NCBI GenBank assembly: GCA_036346205.1
Contig: JARFJB010000390.1
Span: 872,001 to 936,000 of the forward strand
Source: Vesta saturnalis
Taxonomy: Eukaryota > Arthropoda > Insecta > Coleoptera > Lampyridae
Length of the DNA: 64,000 nucleotides
Direction: 5' to 3'
In this document: positions 24,601 to 34,943 of the stretch, piece by piece
How positions within the stretch are numbered: position 1 is the first letter of the stretch
Layout of the letters: each line of letters begins with the position of its first letter
Position numbers and translations under genes: made by a program
The notes under the pieces: generated by a model
Database searches by the model: none
Told to the model about the DNA's origin: nothing
The model's input: the letters and a program-made list of their open reading frames with translations, nothing else

Positions 24601-25239
24601 ACATACTGAATAATATTTCTCCTAAATTTCCAGTGGCATATCACCCACCCACATACATTATGCATATACACAAAAAAATTTTTTTTCTCGTTCAAACTCA
24701 ATACACCCGTACTCAAAACACGTAATACACGTCATTATAACATCTTACATACACGGTGCGTCAACGCAACCTTACAATATATACATCATTTAACTTTTAA
24801 TAAAAAACAGGTCAAGTAATGCGTAAAATTTACCAAATTAACGCTAAGGTGACAACCAAAAATAACAGTCCGGCGACTGACAAAAATTAATTACCACCAG
24901 AATATGAACTACTTGTTTCAAACGGTGGAACATAACTGTAGATGCTACTTTGCCACGTGTCTAACCATCATATGGCGTAAAAAAGGAATGGGCTCGACTA
25001 AGCTCAGGCGGACGGTCGGAAAACCGCAGAACACTTCGATGTGTGGTTGTTTTGAAGGTATAGCTTAAAGTGATAGTAATATGGTTAGATAGAAACCGGA
25101 TATAAGTAGGCGCCACAGGCTTTAATAAGGAAATGCTCAACAAGTGCTGAAAGGAGAGTAAACCCTGTAAAGCCAGAAATAAGATTTACAAAAAAAAGAA
25201 AGGAAGAAAAAATAGAAATGAGTTAACAATTCCCCCGAT
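21651..25239. other. Long stretch without a recognised gene
   Basis: No frame shows a domain. The plus strand is notably poor in G between about 24050 and 24860. A GC-richer patch lies at about 23640-23980 (GCTCGCGCGCCGCAC; CCTCGCGCGCGTCTCCC) beside a minus-strand TATA-like box. Region 24960-25140 has a minus frame of 60 codons without homology. The left part of the LINE at 25240 may extend into this interval, but no ORF1 could be recognised. Confidence 0.4.
23960..24000 (-). promoter_or_regulatory. Possible TATA promoter reading toward lower coordinates
   Basis: The minus strand has CTATAAATAGG at about 23990-24000, followed by a GC-richer, CpG-containing segment to about 23640. This could be the core promoter and 5' leader of an unrecognised gene or LTR. 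No coding sequence follows that I can recognise. Confidence 0.22.
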
Positions 25240-25254
25240 AAACGCACCAGAGTT

Positions 25255-26150
25255 ACAAACGAATCAGAGTTTTCAGAAGAAATTTGGATAAAACTGTACA
25301 TTAATAAATCAACTTACATTATTGGGACATTATATTGCCCACCTGCTAATAATATCTTAAATTTCATTAACGCTTTGGAAGATTCGAAATCTGATTTTTT
25401 ACCTAATTGCACAGAACTCATATGTGTTGGTGACATAAATATAGATTTGTTAGATTTAGGGAACTCGAAATGTAAGTATTTTAACAACAGCATTGATAGT
25501 TTTAACTTAAAGCAAATTATTCACACACCGACGCGAATAACCCAAACTTCCATCACTTTGATAGATGTTATTTTAATAAGTAATGATAAAGATAAGTACA
25601 CTTGTGGTACAAGTGTACAAGCTAGTATTTTGCACATTTAAGATGAGCGTAAACAAGAATAAACATCCGAAAGTAAAAATCAGAAATTATAAACCTAGAC
25701 CTTTTATTACAATTCTTAACTATTACACCTCTTCACCACATATATCGCATGAATAGTATTAACGATAAAGTTGATTTTCTTAATACTGTACTGATTAACA
25801 TCTTTGACACCTTAGCTCCAATTAAAGAAGTACGTACTGTAAAATCGAAACCTCCTTGGCTCACCGATTCTCTAAAGTTACTGATGTCTTTCAGAGATAA
25901 AGCTCTAAAGAAATTTAAAATTACCAAATCTCTGAATCACTGGAATTATTATAAATCACTAAAAAACTATACTACTAATGTGATCCGTACAGAAAAACAA
26001 ATTTACCTTGAATATACCGTAAATAAATACCGGAATAATGGTAAAATGTTATGCCGCAATCTCAATAAGTTAAATATTTATAACCAACCTTCCACACCGG
26101 AAGTGCCTGATAGCTTAAACAAACCAAACTAAATTAACAATCACTTCACA
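25255..26150 (+). pseudogene. LINE-1 endonuclease C-terminal half and linker
   Basis: Frames give ESEFSEEIWIKLYINKSTYI, IGTLYCPPANN, then ICVGDINIDLLDLGN (the GDxN strand of the APE-type nuclease), IHTPTRITQTSITLIDVILI, a degenerate end where SDH is expected, and a linker with PPWLTDSLKLL and YYKSLKNYTTNVIR. APE-type endonucleases nick the target for reverse transcription. The N-terminal catalytic residues are absent and several stops separate the pieces, so this is not functional. Confidence 0.8.
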
Positions 26151-26287
26151 CAATTTCTTAATATGACTTCTCCAGATACTGAGTTGCTATTATTTTATAG
26201 TAATAATCAGAAAACAACATTCGAATCTTTATTGAAATTCTCTTTGATTGACGAATCTGTTGTCCATAAATATCTATTGAGTATTAA

Positions 26288-27769
26288 ATCACGTCCAATA
26301 TTAGCAGTGACATGATTTTATTATGTTGCCCTTATATATTACCTTTTCTTACTCATATTATAAACTCCTGCTTATTAGAGTGTGTATTTCCAGACGGCTG
26401 GAAAATTTCAAAGGTTATTCCTCTGCCAAAAAAGCATGATATTTCTATGAACAATGACCTTAGACCGATTTATATTTTACCCGTACTTTCAAAGGTGTTA
26501 GAAAAAATAATTAATCATCAAATTAGGGAACATATTGATAAGTATGCCATTTTGCCAACAAATCAATCCCGATTTCGCTCAGGCTACAGCTGTGCCACTA
26601 CCCTACTTGATGTTGTAGACGATATACTGCGTGATGTGGACGAAGGAAAAACAACCGCATTCATTCTACTTGATTATTCAAAGGCCTTTGACACAATTAA
26701 CCACCAGTTACTTTTTTCAATTTTGCATTTTATAGATCTATCTCATTATGCCATAAATTTGATAAAAAGCTACTTTACAAATCGTTTTCAGTATGTCCAA
26801 ATCAACAATGGTCAATCAGACCTTATGCAAATTTCTAGTGGAGTTCCACAGGGGTCGATCATAAGACCGCTACTGTATTGTGTATACAGTTCTAACATAA
26901 TTGATTGTCTACAACGTAGTAAACCATATCTCTATGCAGATGGTACACAGCTGAAATACTCTTTTACTCACTCCGATCTAGCGTTGGCGAATAACATTAT
27001 AAATAATGATATATATAACTTAGAGTGCAAGTCCAGAAAACACAATCTCAGCTTAAATCCTTCTAAATCTACCTTTATTATTTTTGGCAAATTCAAAGAA
27101 AAAATAGAGAATGACTTAAAAATAACAGTTAATGATGTAAATCTTAAATGTTCACAAGTGGTACGGAACTTGGGCTTGGAAATGGACAATAACCTACGAT
27201 TTCAAGAACATGTTACAAAACGTATTAGGAAATCGTACTCTAGCTTAAAAATGTTATTTCCTCATAGCCATATACTTTCGCAAGCATTAAAATTACAATT
27301 AACAGAGTCACTCGTATTAAGTAATTTTAACTTTTGTGATGTAGTATACAGTCCATGCCTTACAAGTACAGAAAAAAATCGCATTCAAAGAGTACAAAAA
27401 TCATGTTTACGCTTTGTTTATGGCATAAGGAAATATCAACCCATTACTTATAAATTAAAAGACGCTAATTGGCTAAACATGGATAGCAGAAGGGTATATC
27501 ATGCTGCTGTACTTTACCATTCAATTATTTCTAAGGAAGTTTCACCATATTTACACCAAAAAATCAGATACCGAAGCGACGTTCACAACGTCAACCTTAG
27601 ATTTAAAGGTCTTATTTCGCTTCCATCTTTTCGAACACATATGTTTCATCGATCATTTACATATAACGCCTATTCCTTATATAATAAACTGTTACCGTCT
27701 CTCAAATGCCAATCACTATCGAATTTTAGATTTTTCTACAGGAAACTATTGTTAACATCGCAAGCATAA
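26288..27769 (+). pseudogene. LINE-1 reverse transcriptase, active site YADG
   Basis: A 485-codon open frame (from 26312) covers the RT and C-terminal region. Visible motifs are GWKISKVIPLPKK, LRPIYILPVLSKVLEKI, QSRFRSGYSCATTLLDV, FILLDYSKAFDTINH (motif A), SSGVPQGSIIRPLLY (motif B), YLYADGTQLKYSF (motif C), then NPSKST and the tail NAYSLYNKLLPSL. Motif C should read YADD; the second Asp codon is GGT, a single A-to-G change that abolishes metal binding. The frame is otherwise open to the stop at 27767-27769, so the change may be recent. The upstream region is disrupted. Confidence 0.88.
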
Positions 27770-28016
27770 TTCATCCTGTTAATGTATTTCAAACTTAATA
27801 CATATCTGTATATTATTCATTTGTACAAAGCTAGCCTTATTTATTATCTCTTTCAGTTATGTTATAACTTAGGGTTAAAATTTAGATCAGTTATACTACC
27901 TTTTAACCCCTTTTTTTTGCAATTCTAATTTATAATTTAAGTGCACGTTATCATAAGTATTACTCTCCATTTGTTATCGCAAAAAAATTAACATTATTAT
28001 TATTATTATTATAAAA

Positions 28017-29990
28017 GAATTTTATTGTCGATATCCTGACAAAAGAATAAAAAAAATAAATTAACATTCCACCAAAGCCCACGATGGCAAGCAGTGAGCC
28101 TGAGCTTGTGCCCACGGCAATTACAATTTAAATTTCAATTTAAAAAAAAATAATAAAATTATTATATGTCCCCTTCCGGCCGCTGAAAGATCTTACTGTT
28201 CGTATTCGGAATTGGCTAATTTAACACATAATCCCATTGGGATGTTTAGTAAAAAAAAAAAATTAATTAATGATCTTGCTTGCATTACGCTTCACACAGT
28301 ATACAGTAACTTGGAAAGCTCGTTCGGGCCACAGTAAATAACTACCGTAATAATTAAAGTAATCAAGAAATTTAGAAGAAATAACACTGGCCCGAACAAC
28401 CTTGTCCACAGGAAAAAGTAATGTACATAACACATAAAGTTTACGAGGCAAAATTACAAATTGATATGAAATTAAATGTTTAACTTTTGCAGTAGTTCAC
28501 GGTAATACAAATAATCGTTACACCCGGTATATTTCAATCAAAACAGTAGTTAAATCGTTGGGTGAATGTAACCACAGAAGCTATAAATAATTAGGTTAAA
28601 ATGGAAGCTAAAATTGTTTGGGTGCGGTCTATCCAGTCACTTTTAATGATTCAATTAAAGTTTTACTTGTGTTGAGTGCAAAATATTCAAATCTGAGTTA
28701 GTGAATACCGTTTTAGATAAAATAATTTTATGAAAGTGAACTGCTGGAAGCACCTTAAATATATAAATTTCATTAAGAGGTAACAATTGTCAATTATTGG
28801 ATTACAAAATTAATATCAGTACATTTATTTTCTATGTACAAGTTCACTAAGAACCTCCTAGGTGTATTTGAAATTTAGAAACACAATCGTGTAACCATGT
28901 GATAAAGAAAAAGATCTAACCTTTACTCACGAAACTTTTACTTATTTGATCTTGCAAATTTTGGGTACTATTCCAATGATTTAGCAGCCTTCACGTATAT
29001 GGTCGTGGATGTCAGGAAGGCTCTTACGCCTTCCAGCGATAACCATGTACTTTGGATGTAACGTAACAGTAAAATATGGGCAGAAAATTTAAGAAGGAAT
29101 GCCGTTAGAAAAGTAGGTAGTACGGAAATACTAAAAGAAGGTAAATACAAGTACGTTGTTTAATTAATTATGGCCGTTCATACGTTTTACAGGTGATAAA
29201 CGAGCCAGTAGTGAACATTCATTGTAATTTCGATTGAGGTGTCTTTATATGTAAATAATTAATATTGAATGCTTTTATATTCGAAAACCTGAAAAGGATT
29301 TTAATTACCATGAGGTTATCGAAACATGTGCTACTTACCGAAGATGTGGACGAATGAATAATTTCAATTATATCCGCATTTTAAAAGCGTTAGTAATACG
29401 TTTACTTAACCAAGTATTACTTTAAGTGAGACTTTTCCGAAAAAATGATGCTTCAGCATCCAGAACCAGAAACGAAAAATTCTCTAGAAACTCAACATCC
29501 ACCACCAAGGGCGTTCTTAAAAATGAAGAAAGAAAAATTGGCCAACACCTTAAAATCAATTTTACAAACTTGAGAATATTTGTATTTAATCATTGTTGCC
29601 AAAAGTTAAAATGTGGAGAAAATATGTATTTATTATATGTACATGTATTATTTGACCCTAACAGGTTCCTTTTTAACTGCTTTATATCCGAAATCTCAGA
29701 GAGGTCGCTGAAGGTATTAAATTTGACTTATTTTAACTAAGTAAGAGATGTGTACGAAAGTTACATACGTTAATTTAAATGCAATTAGAGATGCGTAAAA
29801 ATTTGCGAAATAGTGAATTGGAAGCATTCAACCTAAGAATAAATTGCTTTTTTAGTAAGTAAATTTGACAAAATGACGAACGTTATCCAAAAAGAAACGT
29901 TTTCCAATTAAACACGTAACAACCTAATTTATCAATGTCAGAACGTTTGTTTAAAGTATCATTATTTGCATTAATGTAGACCATTTCCAA
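28017..29990. other. No recognised gene
   Basis: A short GC-richer patch at about 28075-28125 (GCCCACGATGGCAAGCAG) may be the end of an unknown SINE or LINE. The frames at 28263-28451 and 28968-29150 (minus) and 29426-29740 (plus) show no domain. I see nothing else. Confidence 0.4.
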
Positions 29991-29994
29991 AAAA

Positions 29995-30236
29995 AGGAGC
30001 TTCGTTAGGTTTTTTTCTTTACGTCAGATAATAGCTTCGTTATAGTTCATCTCATGATGCTGCTGGACCACGTGTTCAACTAGACCACACGTGGTTAATT
30101 CTCTTTTAAAATCACTTTCGTGTGATTTAAATCTGCCTAACAGACTTACTTCGCCATGTTTGCCCTATATACGTTTTACCGCAACCCTTACACGGAATAG
30201 AACACGATATTTTAATTTTCCAAAGTTTTTACGGGA
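29995..30236 (-). pseudogene. Penelope-like element PLE-C1: GIY-YIG remnant
   Basis: The minus strand gives KISCSIPCKGCGKTYIGQTW, then RSKSVRQI, and in shifted frame ESDFKRELTTCGLVEHVVQQ. This is a GIY-YIG endonuclease with its CxxC pair, followed by the tail. Its truncated 5' end at 30236 directly abuts the plus-oriented PLE-C2 of the same family, the third head-to-head PLE pair of the window. Frameshifts and stops make it non-functional. Confidence 0.75.
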
Positions 30237-31299
30237 GATTTGATTTTAGAATATAAGTTACGTAAGTTCATTAGTAACTTTAAATTACCGCCAAATTACG
30301 TTGTTGTCAGTTTTGATGTTGCGTCCTTATCCACGAACCTTCCATTACCATTAATTATGACTAGTATTGAAAAACGTTGGACATCGATTTCTAAGAGTTG
30401 TAATATGTGCTTAGATACATTCAATAGCAGACTATAATTTATATTTGACTCTAATTTTGTAATGGTTGATAACAGTTATTATAAACAAATCTTTGGTATA
30501 CCTATGGGGTCCACGATCTCCCCGATATTATGTAATTTCGTGCTAGATACCCAATGACAAAATACAGGAGGCGCTATCAGTTTTTAATAAGTATAATGAG
30601 CATCTGCAGTTCACCTGTGAAAAGGAGACTAATAATTGCATCCCCTTCCTGGACATGTAAATTCATAGAGATCACCACAACATATTATGTACAGAATGGT
30701 ACAGAATCAAAATTAACCTAGTTTTAGCTTTAAATAATAGGGTCACGTGAACTAGCAACAAAATGGTCTTAAGGAACTCAAAATAATTTTGCTGGAGAAT
30801 TCATTTCCGAGACATTTTCTCAGTAAACTACTTTACTGAACATCTAGTTAAAGCAATGTACATCAACCCATGGCTCAGAATACTAGTCAAAATCCACCTG
30901 ACACAGATAATGTATTATTTGGTTCATTACCTTACCTACCTCTGCTCACCCCTCAGATACTGAAAGTATTAGAAGTACTCACCTATGTGAAGATAGCCAC
31001 GAGAAATGCTAAAACTGTACGTAACTTATATTGTAAAATCAAATGTCCTGTATCGACTTTGGAAAATTCAAATATCGTGTATTCTATTACATGTAAAAGT
31101 TGCGGTAAATCGTATATAGGGCAAACATCGCGAAGTTTGTTAGGTAGAATTACATCACACAAAAGTGATTGTAAAAGAAAATTAACCACGTGTGGTCGAA
31201 GTTTGTCTTGATAAAGGAATGAAGAATTCCGAAAGCTCGACTCAGCAATAAAGGGTTTTACTTTCCAGGGCTTATTTACTTTGACTGCAACCTCAATTA

Positions 31300-31300
<1 letters not shown>
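30237..31300 (+). pseudogene. Penelope-like element PLE-C2: RT to GIY-YIG, catalytic motif deleted
   Basis: Plus-strand frames show RT motif A (VVSFDVASLSTNLPLPL), the palm segment YYKQIFGIPMGSTISPIL, then CNFVLD joined to PNDKIQEALSVFNKYNEHLQ, followed by NNCIPFLDM. The YVDD motif that lies between these parts in PLEs is missing through an internal deletion at about 30555. Further on, LPYLPLLTPQILKVL, KTVRNLYCKIKCPV, then IVYSITCKSCGKSYIGQTSR is the linker and GIY-YIG endonuclease. The 3' end (31212-31300) matches the solo end at 21535. It is dead as a reverse transcriptase. Confidence 0.85.
31207..31240 (+). ncRNA. Degenerate hammerhead-like motif of PLE-C2
   Basis: CTTGATAA, A, GGAAT, loop, AATTCC, GAAAGC follows the GIY-YIG frame directly. 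Stem II is complementary and the GAAA half is kept, but the first half (CUGANGA expected) has diverged. The same block occurs at the 3' end at 21535-21650. Confidence 0.4.

Positions 31301-31301
<1 letters not shown>

Positions 31302-31331
<30 letters not shown>
31302..31331. repeat. (TA)n microsatellite
   Basis: About 14 TA units separate the 3' end of PLE-C2 from the 3' end of the oppositely oriented PLE-D. Confidence 0.9.
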
Positions 31332-31332
<1 letters not shown>

Positions 31333-31850
31333 GTTGTTTTGAGAAGTCATAAGGTGATTATTTACTGTTGAATGTCTGGCATTATTTCATTTGTCTGTGA
31401 GTTCATATTTGTAATATCTAATATGTTCCTTGTGTCTATTATCAAAGTTCCTAAGTGTTTGTCCAATGTAAACAGAATTATAGAATGTGCAGTTCAATTT
31501 ATAAATACCCAACTTCAAAATGTCGTTAGTTGAACCTTTGGCATTAAATGAACGTTTAAGAACATTGGTATTAGTTTTAAAAGCTACTTCATATTTCTTC
31601 CTCTTTATTGTTCGATTATATGTGAGCTAATTTTTTTGATATTTTTCCGAAATATGAAATTGATATGTATTTATTTTTTGCCGGTTCTGTGCTAACTGTG
31701 TAAATGCTTTTGATAGAAAGTTTGTACTCTTGACTTTAACTGAAGTGTCGATTATATTTGAAATGTAACCATTTGTTTGCGCAATTGGTTTATAATTGAT
31801 ACTTCCTTATTAAAATTTGTTTGGTTTAATGGTAATGGCTGGATATAGAT
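31332..31850 (-). pseudogene. Penelope-like element PLE-D: GIY-YIG remnant
   Basis: The minus strand reads STNDILKLGIYKLNCTFYNS and VYIGQTLRNFDNRHKEHIRY, then YKYELTDK. This is a clear GIY-YIG endonuclease with the Arg/Lys-rich helix (NRHKEH) of PLEs. It differs clearly from the PLE-C sequence, so it is a separate subfamily. The upstream RT region is only weakly traceable and carries stops. It lies tail-to-tail with PLE-C2 across a (TA)n tract. Confidence 0.8.
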
Positions 31851-32143
31851 CATTAGTACATAGGTACTAATGATCTACAGGGTGTCCGGTGAGGAACTGT
31901 ACAAACTGAAATGGTATGTTCCTTGGGTCAATTTAAGTAAAAAAAGTCCCATAAACATAGGTCTGATTCGCAATAGTTACCCAGATACAAGCGTTTAAAG
32001 TTTATAAATAATCACATTTTTTTTCAAAGGTAATTATTATTAGTCAACTGGAAAAACAAAACCGAAACAATCTGTCATTTATTCGTTTGTGTTCTAATAA
32101 TGACAAAGTGGATTGTAGTAAATTAAGTGTAATTTAAATTTAA

Positions 32144-32236
32144 AATGCCTTTTCAATTTTCTAACGAAGAGTATACTGACATCATTTACATTTATGGATT
32201 TTGTGATGGAAATGCGAGAGCTGCCCATAATGTAAT
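32144..32236 (+). pseudogene. Transposase N-terminus of MLE-4 (DUF4817 start)
   Basis: ATG at 32144 opens MPFQFSNEEYTDIIYIYGFC, then DGNARAA, the first helix region of the DUF4817-type HTH domain of insect mariner-like transposases. After about codon 31 the plus frame reads antisense to the minus-strand continuation. The expected next residues (REYERRFPNRRIPNHQTF) are on the other strand at 32490-32430, indicating inversion with one breakpoint at about 32236. Confidence 0.75.
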
Positions 32237-32490
32237 GTTTGCCATACTGACATACGGGGAACTCCCGTTCGAGAAGAAATTCTTCTAACACTCAACCCTG
32301 GACTCCGATCAACCATCTGTAGAATGTTTTCTTGCTCATTCACATTTAACTCCACAGGACGATCAGATCTTATTGAAACTGATGGAAATGAACCATGAGT
32401 TCGAACGTGTTGAAACACAGAAGAAAAGGTTTGGTGATTTGGAATCCTCCTGTTGGGAAATCTTCGTTCATATTCCCTAACGGGTGGAGG
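32237..32490 (-). pseudogene. Transposase HTH continuation of MLE-4, inverted
   Basis: The minus strand encodes REYERRFPNRRIPNHQTF, SSVFQHVRTHGSFPSV, then LNVNEQENILQMVDRSPGLS and VRRISSRTGVPRMSVWQTLH: the second part of the DUF4817 domain followed by a canonical transposase HTH. No catalytic core follows. The open part from 32418 is uninterrupted to the breakpoint, so the inversion may be fairly young. Confidence 0.75.
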
Positions 32491-32499
32491 GTTTTTCCT

Positions 32500-33125
32500 T
32501 ATTTTTAGGTACAGTTCTCTTTTTGTTCGGCTAAATAAACGTATCCCTTTGGTTACCCAGCTCGTTTTCCTACTTTTAATATACTTTTTCTTGAGAGGAA
32601 AGCAACTTACAAATATTGGTTGAAAGATTTAAAAAAAATTGGTAACAAACGAGTAGACGTGTTGTTCAATATAAAGATATTCTCAATTCACGTTTTTAAG
32701 ACTGCTCGTAAATGAAGCAACATTGCTTTGATTAACACAGTTTAGCCATTTAAATAATTTTTTGTTTTTAATATTAGTTTTGACAAACAAGAATTGGGCG
32801 TAATGATCGGAAAAATCCACAGACTCATTAAAAGCGTGATATAGTGTACTTTGGATATTTGTAACAATGTTATCAATACAGGTACTTGAAGTACTTGATA
32901 ACCTAGTTGGCGACGTAATGGTTACACTAGGTCCATACGAACTAGATATATTTAAAACTTTCTTTAGTAATGGAGAACCTTGTTCAAAGTTAACATTGAA
33001 ATCTCCGCAAAAAAACTAATTTGTGACTATTTACAATCTCTAACACTTTTTCAATATTTTCTAAGAAGATCCCTCTATTGCGATCAGGCCTATATAATGA
33101 TATTATTGACGTGGAATATAAACAC
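32500..33125 (-). pseudogene. LINE APE-type endonuclease fragment
   Basis: Minus-strand frames give SIISLYRPDRNRGIFLENIE, KVLEIVNSHKLVFL, CGDFNVNFEQGSPLLKKVLN, VTITSPTRLSSTSSTCIDNI and VDFSDHYAQFLFVKT. These are the YRPP-type strand, the GDFN motif, the TR...IDNI block and the SDH catalytic motif of the C-terminal half of a LINE endonuclease. One frameshift lies just before CGDFN. No reverse transcriptase follows below 32500, where MLE-4 lies. It is a truncated copy of a family different from the other LINEs here. Confidence 0.8.
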
Positions 33126-33715
33126 GCAGACAAATCAATTATGCCAAACATTTAATAGCAAATAATAACCTTATGACTTTATGGCATTAAATTTTTACAG
33201 TATTTTAATCAAAAAACAAATTAGATGTTTAGGAAGCATTCAAAATTTTTGAAAATAAGAACGAACAGGTTGATCTTATAGACTCACCTTCAACAGATAT
33301 TCTAAATATAGAATAATAATTTACTTCAAGTTTGTTGTTTTATATTAATGATTTGTTACCATAACTACTTATTTGCTGTTTTACTTATATTTTTTCTCTA
33401 GATAGATACATGATGCATTAAAACACGTACAGAAATACATGATATAAAAAAATTGTGGAATTATATTGTATTTAAAACATTAGTGCTATTAAATATGAAA
33501 CTTCTCGAAACAAATTATAATGTAAGTCCAAAGCTGTGAAAAACTTCTAATTAAATATCTACTTTAATCACAAATACAACATAGCAATAATTTTCCGTTA
33601 ATATTTATTATACAATGAAAACATAATGTGTGTGTGTTTAATATTACCTCAATTTTAACCATATGTGGTAAATCAATGCAATGCTGTGATTACATACTTA
33701 ATTGTTGAAGCATTT
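33126..33715. other. No recognised gene
   Basis: AT-rich with no frame of interest and no recognised repeat. Confidence 0.45.
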
Positions 33716-34130
<415 letters not shown>

Positions 34131-34344
34131 TAGGAAAAACCCAGTAACAAACCTAGAATACCAACAGTTAAAATTAGAATTAAGACACCGTTTTGTATTC
34201 TTTTAATTACAACACGCGAAAACCTATTTAAGCTGTGATTTTCTTCTTGTCTGTTTTAAGTATTTTGATAGCTTCTCGTTTTAGATGAACATAATAATGA
34301 TTAAAAATTATTATTAATTTTATTAAATACATAAATAAAAAGTT

Positions 34345-34418
34345 TACCTCGAGAAGGATTTGAACCTACGACCTGTACTTTGCTAGAGTACCGCGCTAAC
34401 CAACTGCGCCACCAAGGT
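34345..34418 (-). tRNA. tRNA-like gene, left arm, anticodon AGC
   Basis: It folds as in the right arm: acceptor ACCTTGG/TCGAGGT, D stem GCGC/GCGC, anticodon stem GTACT/AGTAC with loop CTAGCAA (AGC, Ala), and T arm GTAGG TTCAAAT CCTTC with one mismatch. A TTTTT terminator follows. The G3:U70 pair that identifies tRNA-Ala is absent. It is probably a transposed pseudo-tRNA. Confidence 0.55.
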
Positions 34419-34609
34419 TCAAGCCCCAATCGATGTAAATTTTGTCTTTATGCATGTAGAACTAATGTAAATTCTAAATATAAAGAGATTACAATCAAAT
34501 TACTTATATTAATGGAATGTGAGCCTGAAATATCGCAAGGATTCACACATTCCAAAGCAACTTGACTAATATTAAATTATTATAAGTTTTTGTTATTTGC
34601 TTGGCTTGA

Positions 34610-34683
34610 ACCTTGGTGGCGCAGTTGGTTAGCGCGGTACTCTAGCAAAGTACAGGTCGTAGGTTCAAATCCTACTCGAGGTA
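34610..34683 (+). tRNA. tRNA-like gene, right arm, anticodon AGC
   Basis: The 74 nt fold into a full cloverleaf: acceptor ACCTTGG with TCGAGGT (two G-T wobbles), D arm GCGC AGTTGGTTA GCGC, anticodon stem GTACT/AGTAC around CTAGCAA (anticodon AGC, nominally Ala), 5-nt variable loop AGGTC, T arm GTAGG TTCAAAT CCTAC, discriminator A. Box A (TGGCGCAGTTGG) and box B (GGTTCAAATCC) fit polymerase III consensus. TTTTT lies 5 nt downstream. The lack of G3:U70 and its position in an inverted arm argue against a housekeeping tRNA gene. Confidence 0.65.
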
Positions 34684-34842
34684 AACTTTTTATTTATGTA
34701 TTTAATAAAATTAATAATAATTTTTAATTACATATTTACCTTTGAACTTATTCGTTCATAACAAAAACTTATAATAACATAATAATGAGTTTGCATTGAT
34801 AAAATTATCAACTTGAATGTTGTGATTTAAATTATAAACGCA

Positions 34843-34868
34843 TGGGCCAATTAAAAAAGTTACCTTGT

Positions 34869-34872
<4 letters not shown>
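34843..34872. repeat. Terminal fragment of an MLE-5-type element
   Basis: GGGCCAATTAAAAAAGTTAC then CTTGTCTATA is the outer end of the MLE-5 TIR in reverse (compare 36357 and 39052). It abuts a (TA)n tract, as both ends of MLE-5 do. Confidence 0.7.

Positions 34873-34873
<1 letters not shown>

Positions 34874-34940
<67 letters not shown>
34874..34940. repeat. (TA)n microsatellite
   Basis: About 33 TA units form the left boundary of element X2. Confidence 0.95.

Positions 34941-34943
<3 letters not shown>

Larger units (their letters stand above)
25240..28016 (+). mobile_element. LINE-1, CR1/Jockey-group non-LTR retrotransposon
   Basis: The order is endonuclease (25250-25640), linker (25749-26132), reverse transcriptase and C-terminal tail (26290-27769), then an AT-rich 3' UTR ending in an (ATT)n run at about 27995-28012. 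This order and a simple-repeat tail are typical of CR1/Jockey-group LINEs. The 5' part, including any ORF1 and the endonuclease N-terminus, is missing, so the copy is 5' truncated. Confidence 0.85.
31876..32490. mobile_element. MLE-4, mariner-like fragment with an internal inversion
   Basis: TACAGGGTGTCCGGTGAGGA at 31878 is a mariner-type terminus. The plus strand then encodes the transposase N-terminus (32144-32236), after which the continuation is found on the minus strand (32490 down to 32237). The two parts fit together as one protein only if one part is inverted. Confidence 0.7.
34300..34735. mobile_element. tRNA-bearing foldback element, copy 1
   Basis: Two inverted arms (about 34300-34428 and 34600-34735) are near-identical reverse complements. 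Each contains a full 74-nt tRNA-like gene pointing outward, with AAACTTTTTATTTATG after it and an AT-rich outer arm AATAAAATTAATAATAATTT. A 170-base spacer separates the arms. A second copy at 46048-46475 shows it is a repeated family. It resembles a foldback or MITE-like element built from a tRNA gene. I know of no named family that matches. Confidence 0.7.

Noticed and set aside
25255..27769. A host reverse transcriptase-like gene
   Set aside because: Endonuclease and RT order, an (ATT)n tail, stops in the upstream part and the YADG change identify a dead LINE.
34345..34683. Two ordinary housekeeping tRNA-Ala genes
   Set aside because: They sit in long inverted arms shared with a second locus, lack the G3:U70 identity pair of tRNA-Ala, and the other copies are decayed; a mobile origin fits better.
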